The notes under the pieces are model-generated. The model was not told where the DNA came from. It ran no database searches and worked only from the letters and a program-made list of their open reading frames with translations. 64,000 nt of DNA from Rhodococcus sp. SMB37 (GTDB taxonomy: Bacteria; Actinomycetota; Actinomycetes; Mycobacteriales; Mycobacteriaceae). The translations under genes were made by a program, and so were the position numbers. Within the stretch, counting starts at the first letter, position 1. Every line of letters starts with the position of its first letter. The stretch spans positions 163,276-227,275 of the forward strand of contig NZ_SLVY01000009.1 of assembly GCF_004345605.1 (NCBI RefSeq), written 5' to 3'. This document shows, piece after piece, positions 1 through 10,000 of the stretch.

Positions 1-327
1 CCAGCCAGGCGACCGTGCACCGGTGTCGTACGGGAGTTTCCTCAGCTCGGTGAAGAACAGCACCGCAGATTGGTACGGGTCCATCCGCTGCGCGACCGTG
101 CCCCACCACGGCGGCTGCTGCTGAAAGAGGCCGGACGATTTCGAGTCCTTCCCGATCCGCTCGTGCGGGTACTCGAGCGATTCGGGGTCCGCGCGGTTGG
201 CGTGCATGATCCAGTCGCATTCGACCGAGACCGTGGCGAATCCGATGATGATTCCCTGCCGGGTGATGCCGAGGTCGCGGCCAGCGCGGAGCACCTCGCG
301 TGCATAGAAGTCCCGTTTACCAGCCAT
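1..327 (-). CDS. Phage lysin, N-terminal part (truncated by window edge)
   Basis: This frame starts at ATG 327 and stays open for 109 codons to the edge of the window. Residues 65-90 include GLFQQQPPWWG, followed by an RMDP motif and SAVLFF. The SxGLFQQ...WG...RMDP...A..FF pattern is typical of N-terminal catalytic domains of actinophage endolysins and of tail-associated murein hydrolases. The position after the minor tail genes fits an endolysin. The catalytic C-terminal part and any cell-wall-binding domain are outside the window, so the cleavage specificity cannot be stated. Confidence 0.7.
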   Translation of the reverse strand, partial: MAGKRDFYAREVLRAGRDLGITRQGIIIGFATVSVECDWIMHANRADPESLEYPHERIGKDSKSSGLFQQQPPWWGTVAQRMDPYQSAVLFFTELRKLPYDTGARSPGW

Positions 328-357
328 GACGCATACGGTAGGGACGCACCGTGCAGA

Positions 358-1016
358 CTATTTCAGCCCGCCGGCCACTGCCTCGAACGCAGCGAACGCG
401 TCGAGTTGCTCATCCTCCTCGAACCCGACCGGCTTCTCCGACGGATCCGGCCGGTACATCTGGAAGTTGAACTTGTCCCGATCCTCCGTCGACATCTGCT
501 CAGTCGCCGACGCCTCCACCACATCCAACAGAGCGTGTAGATCCGGCAGCTCCCGCAGCGGATCCGTAATCCCCGCCAGGATCAGCTTCGCCCGGATCGT
601 CCGCCAGTAATGCCCCGTCGCCTGCGCCAGCGAGACGACCGCACGGTAGGGCGGGCGGTGCCCAGCGTTGCTATCCGCCGCATCACCTCTCCCAGCGAGG
701 CCGCGGAGAACGACTGCTCCGGATCCACCATCCAGACAAGGATCATTTCCCAGTCGGCCGGGTGCAGGTGATGCTGCACGAACAGGGTCATCGAGTCCTT
801 CCGGAGCTCCGCTGACGACCCTTTCCCGGTTGCGGCGTTGAGCGCTTTGATCGCGGTCGGCTGCGGTTTGCGGACCCGCAGTGTCGCGCCTTCGACGGTG
901 ATGGTGTGCCACCGATCGCCGCCCTCGAGGATGTCCTCGACCTGGGAGATCAGATCGTCGAACCCCGTCGGTGCCTCGAAGGCAGGAGACGCAGCGGGAG
1001 GTGTATGTGAGGCCAC
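358..1016 (-). CDS. Second tail assembly chaperone, with apparent -1 frameshift (G/GT type)
   Basis: The first frame begins at GTG 1016, with AGGG 8 nt upstream, and would stop at 582. Its segment VRKPQPTAIKAL...MVDPEQSFSAASLGEVMRRIATLG aligns with the chaperone at 12979-13446 (MDPDDASFTPATLGEMMREIALLG). After IATLG the first frame turns into Arg-rich nonsense. The -1 frame then carries good coding sequence (YRAVVSLAQATGHYW..., LHALLDVVEASA..., AFAAFEAVAGGLK) to a stop at 358. Siphovirus tail chaperones commonly make a short and a frameshifted long form, so a programmed -1 shift near 660-670 (around CTG GGC) is likely. A sequencing error or a mutation would look the same. Confidence 0.65.
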
Positions 1017-1026
1017 GGCCGGCACC

Positions 1027-1650
1027 CTAGCTAATGGCCGGGTACGTGAAGATGTCGAACTGGGTCGCTCCCGAGTTGAACTCGGATTCCGTCTCCGTAT
1101 CCCCGTTGTGGATTGGCAGCGACTCCCAGTGCTCGGAGATGAATCGGAGCGCGGCGGACACCTTGAACGTCTCCCCGGGCTGCACCAGCAGCGTGTCCCC
1201 GACCAGCAATGTGCGCTCACCCATCCGCACCTCGAGGATGCCGTAGTACGCCTCGTTCGCGGCGGTGACACCGCGCGAGTAGCCGACCCCGAACCTCGAT
1301 ATCGTCGTCGACGCTGTCGGGTCCGCTGGAGCCACGCCGACGACCTGTCCGATGTTGGTCCGAATGTAGGCCCGGGACTGCGCCTGCATGATCATCTTCG
1401 TCCCGCCCCGGGTCATCAGGGCGTACACGTTCTGGGCCAGCGGGGTGTCGTTGGTCCACTGCGCGTTGAGCGAGTGCACCGCCACATCCTTCGCGGTGCC
1501 GTCGTTCGGGTCGAACGCCCTCGTGACCGCGTTGGCGTAGTTGGTGGCGACGTGCCGCCACTGGAGATGATCCCTCGGCCGGATGTGGGTGCCGTCGACC
1601 ATCGTGAAGTCGTCCGGATCCACGCACGGGACCACGATCGGTTCGGTCAT
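1027..1650 (-). CDS. Minor tail protein, third of three tandem paralogues
   Basis: The protein has 207 residues and starts at ATG 1650, which overlaps the previous stop by 4 nt. It shares with the two genes upstream a WTNxTP-like motif near the middle (QWTNDTPLAQ) and a PGETFK motif near the C-terminus, suggesting one beta-sandwich fold repeated three times. Its place between minor tail genes and the lysin suggests a tail-tip or baseplate subunit. No catalytic motif is visible. Confidence 0.7.
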   Translation of the reverse strand: MTEPIVVPCVDPDDFTMVDGTHIRPRDHLQWRHVATNYANAVTRAFDPNDGTAKDVAVHSLNAQWTNDTPLAQNVYALMTRGGTKMIMQAQSRAYIRTNIGQVVGVAPADPTASTTISRFGVGYSRGVTAANEAYYGILEVRMGERTLLVGDTLLVQPGETFKVSAALRFISEHWESLPIHNGDTETESEFNSGATQFDIFTYPAIS

Positions 1651-2243
1651 CAGATACTCCCCTCCACCCACGGCGCGCCCCACAGGCGCAGCCTGCACCA
1701 GCGCGCATACATTTCGTGCCGGGCTGAGGACCCGGTCCGCCACTGCCCCGGCGTGGAGAACAACGCCCGGTACCGGAAGTGCACCGTCTCCCCCGGTTCG
1801 ATCAGCCCGATGTCCACGTTGGTCACCCAGTCCGGGATGTCCCGGAAGAACCGGCCGAACAAGACCGACGTCGACGTCGAGCGGTTCGCCTTGAGCCGCG
1901 CACCGAACCCGTTGTCCGTGACCGCGGCCAGCGGAGCCGACGGGGACACTGCCACGTCGAAGCTGTACGCGTCGTCGATCGTGACCGTGTTCGGGTTGGA
2001 CGTGACCAAGGATCGGGACGCCCGATGGACGCTCATGTGCAGGTGCATCGGGTCGTCGGACGTGTTGGTCCACAGGATGTCCGTGTCGATGAACGGGACA
2101 CCGTCGGGCGCCCGGTCGACTTGGCCGTCGCGTCCGGACGTGGCCATGCGTTCCGCGAGGAGACTCGGCAGCCAAGACGGCGCGAACCCGGTGCCTTTCG
2201 ACGTCGAGAGCATGAACTCTGCTGTGCAGACGCGTAGGGACAT
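1650..2243 (-). CDS. Minor tail protein, second of three tandem paralogues
   Basis: The protein has 197 residues. Its ATG at 2243 overlaps the stop of the preceding gene (ATGA). The motifs LWTNTSDDP and EPGETVHFRYR correspond to those of both neighbours, so the three genes probably arose by tandem duplication. It has no signal peptide or membrane segment. The inferred role is a structural subunit of the tail tip; receptor binding is possible but not shown. Confidence 0.7.
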   Translation of the reverse strand: MSLRVCTAEFMLSTSKGTGFAPSWLPSLLAERMATSGRDGQVDRAPDGVPFIDTDILWTNTSDDPMHLHMSVHRASRSLVTSNPNTVTIDDAYSFDVAVSPSAPLAAVTDNGFGARLKANRSTSTSVLFGRFFRDIPDWVTNVDIGLIEPGETVHFRYRALFSTPGQWRTGSSARHEMYARWCRLRLWGAPWVEGSI

Positions 2244-2863
2244 CAGCCCATCACCTCCTCATCCTGGACCGGGAACACCATCAACTGGATACGCACCGGG
2301 TCGAGCGTGCACTCATGCAAGGGGACACCACCGTTGGCGTTGTTCGACCACGGCGGTGGTGTCCACAGGGTGCAGCGGTACCAGAATTTGAAGTCCTCCC
2401 CCGGCGGGATCGGACCGAACCAGTCCTCGGTGATCATGGCGTCGTCCCAGATCCACGCGAGACCGGCCCACGGCAGCGTGGTGGTTCGGGTGGACATGTC
2501 CACACCGCCGCCGGACGCGCCCTGGTACTGGTTCGACACGTCCGGGGTGCGGGGATCGCTGCTGCCGATGGAGGTGGTCCACCGGTCCCGGATCTGCACC
2601 AGGTTGGGAGCGGACACTGTGAAGTACCGGCTGCCGCGCTGCACCCGCAGGAGGATCTGCGCGGGCAGCGGCGACGTGTTCGTCCACGATTGCACCCCGG
2701 AGTCGATCATCAACTTGCCCGGCAGGTTGGTTTGCGCGGTGAAAGGCCCGTTGCCGACGGAGGCGAACGACTGGTCGTACACATGCCGGGGCACCGACCA
2801 CGGTTGGATGGCCAGCTCGCCGGTAGAGATGTCCAGATTTCGAGAAACACAGACTTGCGCCAT
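2243..2863 (-). CDS. Minor tail protein, first of three tandem paralogues
   Basis: The start is ATG 2863, directly after the stop of the preceding gene at 2866; the open frame continues further upstream but only into that gene. The 206-residue product holds SWTNTSPLPAQI in the middle and PPGEDFKFWYRC near the end, matching the two downstream paralogues. It is rich in aromatic residues, as is common in tail-tip proteins. The function is inferred from position and paralogy only. Confidence 0.7.
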   Translation of the reverse strand: MAQVCVSRNLDISTGELAIQPWSVPRHVYDQSFASVGNGPFTAQTNLPGKLMIDSGVQSWTNTSPLPAQILLRVQRGSRYFTVSAPNLVQIRDRWTTSIGSSDPRTPDVSNQYQGASGGGVDMSTRTTTLPWAGLAWIWDDAMITEDWFGPIPPGEDFKFWYRCTLWTPPPWSNNANGGVPLHECTLDPVRIQLMVFPVQDEEVMG

Positions 2864-2865
2864 GG

Positions 2866-3531
2866 TCACGTTCCGATCGGTAGACGGAGCAGGGACAGGG
2901 AAGTGACATCGGACGGAACAGTGTTCGACGGACCCACCGTGTAGTTGCCACCACCGGACAACCACGCCGTGCAGTACAACTCCGACCCGGCAGAGACCGA
3001 GAACGTCGAAGAACACAGGATCGTCGGCTCAGACGCCGTCCCGGACGGTTGATGCCGGCCCGACACCACAGGGGAACCGTCGAGATAGATGCGCCCCGTA
3101 GCGGCCACGGCGGAGTTCAGCCCATACCGGACGTTGTAGGTCATCAACCAGATACCGGAATCCGGGAACACCAGCGTCGACGAACCAGTCGCCACGTTCC
3201 AGTCGTCGGTCGAGGTGTCCACCGTGTCCCACTCGATGGGGATGTGGTTGCCCGCGGACAGGGTCTGCGGGTTCTGCCGGGACACCTTCAGATGCGACCA
3301 CCCCGACGCCACGACATCCGCATCCCCGCCGTCCTCCGGTTCGTTGGCGATCACCACCGACCCGCCGTTGACGTTGGAGGCGATCAGATCACCGGTGTCC
3401 GAGTCTGTGGACAGCACCCAGTTCCCGATCCGCGACGATGCCGGATGCTCCACCTGCTCGAGCCGACGCTGCGTGTTCCGAGCCCACTCCGCGTCGTCCT
3501 TCGCCGGTTTGACCTTCGCTGTACCTGTCAT
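2866..3531 (-). CDS. Minor tail / fibre protein with C1q-like beta domain
   Basis: The ATG at 3531 overlaps the stop of the upstream minor tail gene (ATGA). The 221-residue protein has a charged N-terminus (about 1-30, possible coiled coil) and a C-terminal beta-rich half. The pattern IEWDTVDTSTDDWN...LVFPDSGIWLMTYNVRYG...GRIYLDGSPV resembles C1q/TNF-like trimeric heads found in phage fibres. This suggests a trimeric host-contact or fibre-tip protein. The fold assignment is by pattern only. Confidence 0.6.
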   Translation of the reverse strand: MTGTAKVKPAKDDAEWARNTQRRLEQVEHPASSRIGNWVLSTDSDTGDLIASNVNGGSVVIANEPEDGGDADVVASGWSHLKVSRQNPQTLSAGNHIPIEWDTVDTSTDDWNVATGSSTLVFPDSGIWLMTYNVRYGLNSAVAATGRIYLDGSPVVSGRHQPSGTASEPTILCSSTFSVSAGSELYCTAWLSGGGNYTVGPSNTVPSDVTSLSLLRLPIGT

Positions 3532-5252
3532 GCCAACTCCGCCAATTCTGTCTTGTTCTCCATCGAGATCAGGGTGAGGGTGACATCGAACGACGCCGGG
3601 GTCGCGGACACCTGCATCTGGTCGATCATCATCAAATTCGAGACCCCAGCTGCATTGACCCGCACCACCCGGCCCGGGATCAGATCGTCGAGGTCGATGT
3701 CCGCCTCCGGATGCAGCGACGCACCGGACGGGATGACCAGCACATCGCGGATGGACGCGACGTCCTCCGCGTACAACTGCGCAGCCCGCTGAATGTTGGA
3801 CACGCCGAACACGTCATCGAGCGACACCAGAGTTTGCAGCCGCAATCCGGCCAAAGGTGCCGTCGCCGTCTGCGCCCAGTTCTGCCCCTGCACCCGCACG
3901 TCGTTGAACGTCGCCGTGCCATCCCGCAACCGCTGGATCTCCACCAGGAAATCGCATTCGTACAGCTCCGCGATCGGCTCCCGCGTGAACGGCCCGAGGA
4001 TGAACCGGCCTGCGTGCACAGTCCACTCCAAACCCAGCTTCACCAGGTCGTCGAACATCTGGTGCATCATCCGCGAGTCCGCAGTCGCCGAATAGGTGAA
4101 CGCCTGCGACACCGCCGGAATGACCACCGGCGCCGCTGTCAGCTGATGCAACTCGTTCATCGATCGCACCGCCGAGTCCGCGATGGACGTCGGGTCTGTG
4201 TCCGCCCACGTCCGGGTGACCGGCACCCGGGTCCGCCACATGAACGTCGACGGGTCTTTCGCTGTGATCGTGGTGAGTGTCCGGCCGAGCGTGGCCTTCT
4301 GGATGGGCCCTGACCACACGGGCCGGTCTGAGTACCAGACCGTCACCCAGTGCACCCACGGCCGGATGTCCTCCATCAACTCCGGGTCCGCCTGGGTCAG
4401 CGCGGTGATATCGCAGGTGGACACCTCCAGCCGCTCCCGACCCCAGATGATGCCTTCGAGTCCGTTGCACAGCAGCGCTCCGAGGACTCGCCCGTCGCGG
4501 GTGTGAATAGAGACGGTGGTGGTCTCCCACAGGACACCGGGAGGCTCCACCTTCCGGATGTGCTCGAGCTCCGCCTCGACGGCCCAGCCGATGTCGGTCT
4601 CGACGTCGAAGTAGCGCGCCACACCGTGCGCCGTCTCCGCTTCTGCGGACCAGCCGATGACCGGCGCGGCGCCGAGGAACTTCTCCCCTCCGTGGTAGAA
4701 GTCCGCGTCTACGGACCAGCCGATGTCGGCGGGCGCGTCGATTGTGTTGTCCAGGCCCAGCCCGGCGGTGGCCGACCAGCCGATGTCTGCCTCGGCACCG
4801 ACGTGCCGCTCCACCTCGGCGGCGGTCTGCGTGAACCAGCCGATCTCCGGGGAGCCCGACGCCGGATGATCCTGCGTCGTTTGGTCGAACGTGAGGTACC
4901 CGCCCGTGACGTTGCGCCGCTGCGTGAACAGCGAGTTCGTTTGGTACTGGAGTTCGAGGGTGTCCCCGGCGGACACGGACACCCCGGGCACGGTGCCGAT
5001 AGCGTCCTGGTTGGCCGGAGAGCCGAGGACTTCCGATCCGTTGCGGACGACCCGGAACTGCTGGACGTCGCCCGTGAGCTGCACGGTGCCGGAGAACGCG
5101 ATGTCCCCGACACCGGGCGCGTTCATCACCAACGTGCTGTCGGAGATGACCGTATCCGGGTACCCGGGTCGAACAACGAAGCCGGTGAGCTTGTTCCACG
5201 TGTTCTGGGTGGTCGCCTGGGACCCGGACTTGTCCATGCCCATTGACGACAC
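3528..5252 (-). CDS. Minor tail protein with tandem IGW repeats
   Basis: GTG 5252 is preferred because GGGAGG lies 9 nt upstream; ATG 5243 is an alternative. The 574-residue protein has a beta-rich N-terminal part (about 1-130), then about five copies of a roughly 21-residue unit built on (E/D/V)IGW(S/A) (about residues 136-235), then a C-terminal region with YECDFLVEIQRLRDG. The C-terminal half resembles the phage siphovirus ReqiPepy6 Gp37-like minor tail proteins in general pattern, probably part of the distal tail hub. It sits in the minor tail operon directly after the fibre-like 127-residue gene. Confidence 0.75.
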   Translation of the reverse strand: MSSMGMDKSGSQATTQNTWNKLTGFVVRPGYPDTVISDSTLVMNAPGVGDIAFSGTVQLTGDVQQFRVVRNGSEVLGSPANQDAIGTVPGVSVSAGDTLELQYQTNSLFTQRRNVTGGYLTFDQTTQDHPASGSPEIGWFTQTAAEVERHVGAEADIGWSATAGLGLDNTIDAPADIGWSVDADFYHGGEKFLGAAPVIGWSAEAETAHGVARYFDVETDIGWAVEAELEHIRKVEPPGVLWETTTVSIHTRDGRVLGALLCNGLEGIIWGRERLEVSTCDITALTQADPELMEDIRPWVHWVTVWYSDRPVWSGPIQKATLGRTLTTITAKDPSTFMWRTRVPVTRTWADTDPTSIADSAVRSMNELHQLTAAPVVIPAVSQAFTYSATADSRMMHQMFDDLVKLGLEWTVHAGRFILGPFTREPIAELYECDFLVEIQRLRDGTATFNDVRVQGQNWAQTATAPLAGLRLQTLVSLDDVFGVSNIQRAAQLYAEDVASIRDVLVIPSGASLHPEADIDLDDLIPGRVVRVNAAGVSNLMMIDQMQVSATPASFDVTLTLISMENKTELAELA

Positions 5253-5285
5253 AGCTCACCGCCTCCCTTCTGTGCTGGTCGTGGG

Positions 5286-5669
5286 TCAGGCGGCGATCGG
5301 AGTGTTGCCGATAACGAGGGAAGTCATGGTCAACGTGTCACCGTTAGCCACGGAGCGCGGGGTGGTGAGCTGCGCGGAGATCAGGAAGTTCCCGGCGGTC
5401 GTGGCATCCCACACCGAGATGTGTGTGATGGTCTCCGCCGTCGTCATCGCCCAAGACCCCGACATCGCATTGAGCGTGATCGACCCGCCGGCTGCGGCGT
5501 TCATCGTTGCCTGCCGACGCGTGGTTACCGCCGACGGGAACGTCGTCCCATTCGCTCCGGGGTTGTCGGTATGCAACTTCACGTACAGGCCGGGGACCGG
5601 TGCGGGAGCCTCGCCGCGTAGCCAGTCCAACACTTCATTCGCCGTATATACGGCCACACCGGCAGGCAT
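5286..5669 (-). CDS. Small tail fibre-like protein
   Basis: The protein has 127 residues and its ATG 5669 overlaps the previous stop by 4 nt. The stretch TAETITHISVWDATTAGNFL followed by a beta-strand-rich C-terminus (SVANGDTLTMTSLVI) is common in small actinophage tail proteins downstream of the distal tail gene. It has no membrane segment. The exact virion location is unknown. Confidence 0.65.
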   Translation of the reverse strand: MPAGVAVYTANEVLDWLRGEAPAPVPGLYVKLHTDNPGANGTTFPSAVTTRRQATMNAAAGGSITLNAMSGSWAMTTAETITHISVWDATTAGNFLISAQLTTPRSVANGDTLTMTSLVIGNTPIAA

Positions 5670-5779
5670 CAGTTACCACCCTCGTCGTCGTCTTGCGTCG
5701 CCATCGCTTCGGCCCACAGATCAGGATCGGAGGACTTCTCGACCTCAGCCGTCGCCTCCATCCCCATCGGAATGTTCAC
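5669..5779 (-). CDS. Tiny acidic tail-operon protein
   Basis: This 36-codon gene begins at GTG 5779, overlapping the preceding stop by 4 nt (GTGA), and ends by overlapping the next start by 4 nt. Translational coupling on both sides is the main evidence that it is real. The product is acidic and ends in DDDEGGN. Nothing indicates a biochemical function. Confidence 0.6.
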   Translation of the reverse strand: MNIPMGMEATAEVEKSSDPDLWAEAMATQDDDEGGN

Positions 5780-7035
5780 GAGTCCCTGCCCCTCATCTCG
5801 ACAATCACCGTGTACTCCGCACCCGGAGCGGACTCGGCGACCAGCTCCCAGCACAACATCGTGTCCAGCATTGTTGCCTGCCACGGTGCACCCGTCGGCG
5901 TGGTGATAATCCCGACCTGACGCTGCCTCTGACCGTTGTTGTCGATGTACGGACGACCCGTGATCGAGTCCGCCACCACCGTCATCCCCGCCGGCAACCC
6001 GGACACCGTCAGCGGATACACCCGATCGCACGCCTCATCCGACCCGCACGGACGCCAGAAGAAGTTCACCGTCAACGGTTCGGTCTCCGAGGTGTTGTTC
6101 ACCCGGATGGACACCGTCGTCTCATCGCATGCCGTCGCCACATCCCCGGTCAGCTGCCACGTCCGCCGTTCGATCGAGCACAACGGCAAACAGCCACCGC
6201 ACACAGGGATCTGCGCAGGCTCCAGATTGATGACCGGCGGCGCACACTCCGCGTTGTAGATCGTCGGCAGATCGCAACTGCCCATGTCGTCACAGTCCGG
6301 GGCGTGCGCCCACGTGATCGACTCCTCCACCGTCGTGTCCCACCCGACCACCGACGTCGTCGTGGCCCCGTACAGGTACGGGTTGGTGCACGCCATCTCC
6401 CAGTCCACCCGGAAGATCGAGGCCTGCCGGTGCCGATTGGAGCCGCCCTTACCCGCGTAGTCCGACACCGTCGGGGCGGAGGTGAGCACCGTCCCGAACG
6501 AGGTCCGATACAACGACGCCGGGGACGCGGACGTGTCATCCGGATGCGCCCGGTAAAACGCCAGATCCACACCACCCCGGATGTTGCCCTGCCTCAGAAC
6601 ACAGGACAGCCAGTTCAGCCCGTACCGGGCGCCGGCGTTGGTGCACGACACGATCAACGCCGAGAAGGACAGGTTCCGGGAGGTGTCCCGCGCCCACGAT
6701 GCGACACCACCCGCGCAGATGGCCTGCGAGATGTCCCGCTGCACCGGCACCGTGTCCATCCCCTGCACATCCAGCAGCCACACCCCAGCGAACTCGAGTG
6801 ACTCCGGGCGGGATGCGTCGTACCACGGGGCATTGTCCAGCGTGTACGGGCCGTTGTTGAGGACGTCGATCAGGCCGGGCCACGTGTCGTCGTACGGCAC
6901 CGTGATGTCGCACGCGCACGGCATCTGCATCCCGATCTGGTCATCACTCACCGGGGCGCTGCGCTGCAGGTGCGACACCAGGCGCGACGAGTTGGACAGC
7001 TCCTGCCCGTTCAGCTCTAGCCATCCGCGGAACAT
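5776..7035 (-). CDS. Distal tail / minor tail protein, Cys-rich
   Basis: ATG 7035 lies 8 nt after the tape measure stop. The 419-residue protein occupies the usual slot of the distal tail protein. It has more than a dozen cysteines, several in pairs (CGGCLPLC, CGSDEAC), which is unusual for a cytoplasmically assembled tail protein and suggests metal binding or late disulphides. The N-terminus (FRGWLELNGQEL) and the repeated beta-strand pattern fit a tail-tube-derived fold. Confidence 0.75.
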   Translation of the reverse strand: MFRGWLELNGQELSNSSRLVSHLQRSAPVSDDQIGMQMPCACDITVPYDDTWPGLIDVLNNGPYTLDNAPWYDASRPESLEFAGVWLLDVQGMDTVPVQRDISQAICAGGVASWARDTSRNLSFSALIVSCTNAGARYGLNWLSCVLRQGNIRGGVDLAFYRAHPDDTSASPASLYRTSFGTVLTSAPTVSDYAGKGGSNRHRQASIFRVDWEMACTNPYLYGATTTSVVGWDTTVEESITWAHAPDCDDMGSCDLPTIYNAECAPPVINLEPAQIPVCGGCLPLCSIERRTWQLTGDVATACDETTVSIRVNNTSETEPLTVNFFWRPCGSDEACDRVYPLTVSGLPAGMTVVADSITGRPYIDNNGQRQRQVGIITTPTGAPWQATMLDTMLCWELVAESAPGAEYTVIVEMRGRDS

Positions 7036-7042
7036 CGGACTC

Positions 7043-10000
7043 CTAACTGTTCAGCAGGGACAGGAGGTGATCGGCGGACTTTTCCGCCGCCTGAGTACCG
7101 TGGACATTTACCGACCCGACGTGCACCGACTTGTTGCCGCCACCGCCGATACCGCGGGCGTCGAGCAAATCCACCAACCGATCGAACGACGCGGTCTGAC
7201 GCGGGGAGAGCACACGCTCCGGGGCGATCGTGTTCTTCGGCATGATGCCGATCCCGTTCGCGACACCACCCTCATCGAACGAGTCGATAGCGGCAGCTGC
7301 GCCGAGACCCACCGACCCGATGACCCCGGCCGCCACCGCCGACAACGCCAACCCGACCACGGCACCCAACGCTGCGCCGATCGCCAAACCGATGGGGCCG
7401 GCAATCATCGCGCCGATAGCCGCAGCCACCAGAGTGACCGCGATGGTGATCAGCGCCGTCAACAGTGCAGACAGGACCGGCAAGAGGACATTCACCATCA
7501 GGTACCGCATCACCGACTTCATCAGTTCACGGTTGATGCGGTTCTGCTCCGCGAGCACCATGTCCGTGCTCGAGGCGGACCGCTCCAGCATCGAGGCGGT
7601 GTCCGAGAGCAACTGTCCGGTCTCGTCGAACGTTTGGAACTGGTCACCCCGGAACGCCTTCACATCCTCTGCGACCGCGTAGATGGTGTCCCGGATCTGG
7701 ATCTCCACACCGGTGAGCCGGACGATGGTGTCGATCAGGGTGCCGCCGGAGTTGTCCTCGTCGCCGAGCACACCGCGAGGATTGTCGACCTCGGACTTCT
7801 GCTGCTCCAACGCTGCCTTCGCGATGTCCATGCCGACCTGCATGAGGGCGTCCGAGGCGGTGTTCGCGACCGACACCACCATGTCGGACAACTCCGCTGC
7901 CAGATCGAACGCGGAGCCGGGCGCACCGAACGGAGGTTCCGGGTCGTCCCCGGCCGTGTCGATCCCCTTGACCGCCTCGGTGGTCTCACCCTGCGCGGCG
8001 GTGACATCCTCGGTCGCCGCCACCAGAGCTTTGTTGACCACCCCGAGGGCGGACTGCATCGCCGTCTGCACCACCGGACCGAGGACCCCGGAGGACAGCC
8101 GGTTGGAGACATCCAGCACCTGGTCCTCGAGCTGCCGGTACTGCTCGGCGAGGACCTGCGCATGGGAGGACTGGCTACGGCGGGCCTGCGACTCGGTCGA
8201 CGAGATCAGCTCACCCTGCTCGTTGAACTCCTCACGCAGGTCATCGAGGAAGTTCATAAGGTCCGGACTGACCTGCTCGATCTTCTCCCGGGGAGAAGGA
8301 CCGAGAGCCTCGATCAGATCCACCGCGACCTTGGAGGCACTGTTGCCCAACGCTTCGATGGTGTCCGTGGCGACCTTGACCGCGTTCTCGTCCAGCGCCA
8401 CCACGGCGTCCCTCACGTCCAGCACCGCGTCGATGACCGGGTGATCCTCCTGGATACCGAACCGGGCCATCGTGCCGTCGTAGTCGCCGTCCCGCACCAG
8501 GGTGTCAATCGAGGCGGCGACTTCACGCACCGACAGCACCGCGTCGACGATCCCGTGGTCTTCCTCGATACCGAACCGAGCCATCGTCCCGTCGTAGTCG
8601 CCCTTGTTCACCAGCGCGTCCACCGAGGTGGCGACCTCCTGCATGGTGAGCGCAGCGTCGACGATCGCCGAGTCCTCTTCGATCCCGACCCTGCTCAGAC
8701 CGCCGTCATAGTCGCCCTTCGACAGGGCCTGGAGGGACGTCACCAGGATCTCGAACAGCTTGGTCTGCTCCGGCGACAGCACCCGCTCCGGCGCAATGAT
8801 GTTCTTCGGCATGAAGCCGATACCGCGTGCCATGCCGCCGGAGTCGAACGGGTTGAGTGCGTCAAGGACGTTCCCGCCGATGCTCTTCGCCGACGACCAG
8901 GCCGACGAGAGCAGGCCACCGAGACCGTCGATCACGACTGCCGCGCCGTCGGTGATCGCGTCGACCCCGCCGTCGAGGAACTTCGGGGGCACCGCGTACC
9001 ACTCCGGCGGAGGTGTTCCCACCTTCGAGGCGAACAGTCCTTTGATCGGATCGGTGATCGACGTGAGCACGTCGTGCACCTTGTCCACAAGGAACGAGCG
9101 CTGTTCGTCCGGGGACGGGCCGACCGTTCCCCCGATGCCGGGCTGGAAGAATCCGTTGGCTCCGATCGGGAGGTGGTACTGGCCGAGGAACGACATCACG
9201 TCCGGGCCGGCGCCGTACTGCACACCGCCACTGCCCGAGGATTCGACACGGGTCACGGGGAACATGCCGGGCACTGCGCCGAGCACACCGGCGGTGTGGC
9301 CACCACCCGGTCCGCCCGGGTCGTCGGTGACGCCGATGGAGAATCCCGCATCGACGCCGGGGACGAAGCCCTGCGGACCGCCCGGCCCCTGACCACGTCC
9401 GAACGATCCGGTGTACCAGTACCTCTGCCACACGTTGCCACCGAGGATTGCTGCGGCGATGGAGGCCATGTACCCGGAGCAGTCGAACGAGCTTCCGAGG
9501 CCGGACGGTCCCGCCCACTGGTAGGGCTTGCCGGATTGGGATTGCGCGAACTTGTGGCCTTCGGCGAGCTGCAGCATCCACGGCTCGAGGACGATCGCAC
9601 CGCCATCCTTGTAGCCGGGCAGGAGTGCGTCGAACAGTCCTTCGGGGTTCACGTTGCCGAACCCCTGACGTTGCACCGCTGCGCCGTAGCGGGACATGTT
9701 GTTCTCGCCGACCTTGGAGACGACCCGACCGCCGTCCCACTCGAAGGGGATACCGCGGGCGATCATGTCGCGGATCGCGTACAGGACGTTGTGGCCGCCG
9801 GCGCGCATGACTTCCTTGGCGGTGACCATGTGCTCGCCGTTGGAGCCCCACATCAGCACGTCGTCGGACGTACCGGTGCCGGGACCGCGGATCGGGCCAC
9901 CGGTCGCGTGCTCTGGGATCGGCGCGATGTCCGGGGCGGGTTCTAGGTTCGGGATGAAACCGGCGATCGCGTTCCATGCCTTCTGGATGCCGTCCCGGTA

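Noticed and set aside
4560..4860. CRISPR array (repeated CCAGCCGATG units)
   Set aside because: The repeats are degenerate, in frame and code for IGW units within a tail protein; no constant repeat-spacer spacing and no cas genes.
838..6801. Long plus-strand frames opposite the minor tail genes (838-2391, 4891-6801)
   Set aside because: Antisense shadows of a tightly coupled minor tail operon, with Arg/Pro-rich nonsense composition.
6581..9946. 1,121-codon open frame on the plus strand
   Set aside because: It is antisense to the distal tail and tape measure genes, Arg/His/Val-rich with no domain pattern. High-GC third positions keep such antisense frames open.
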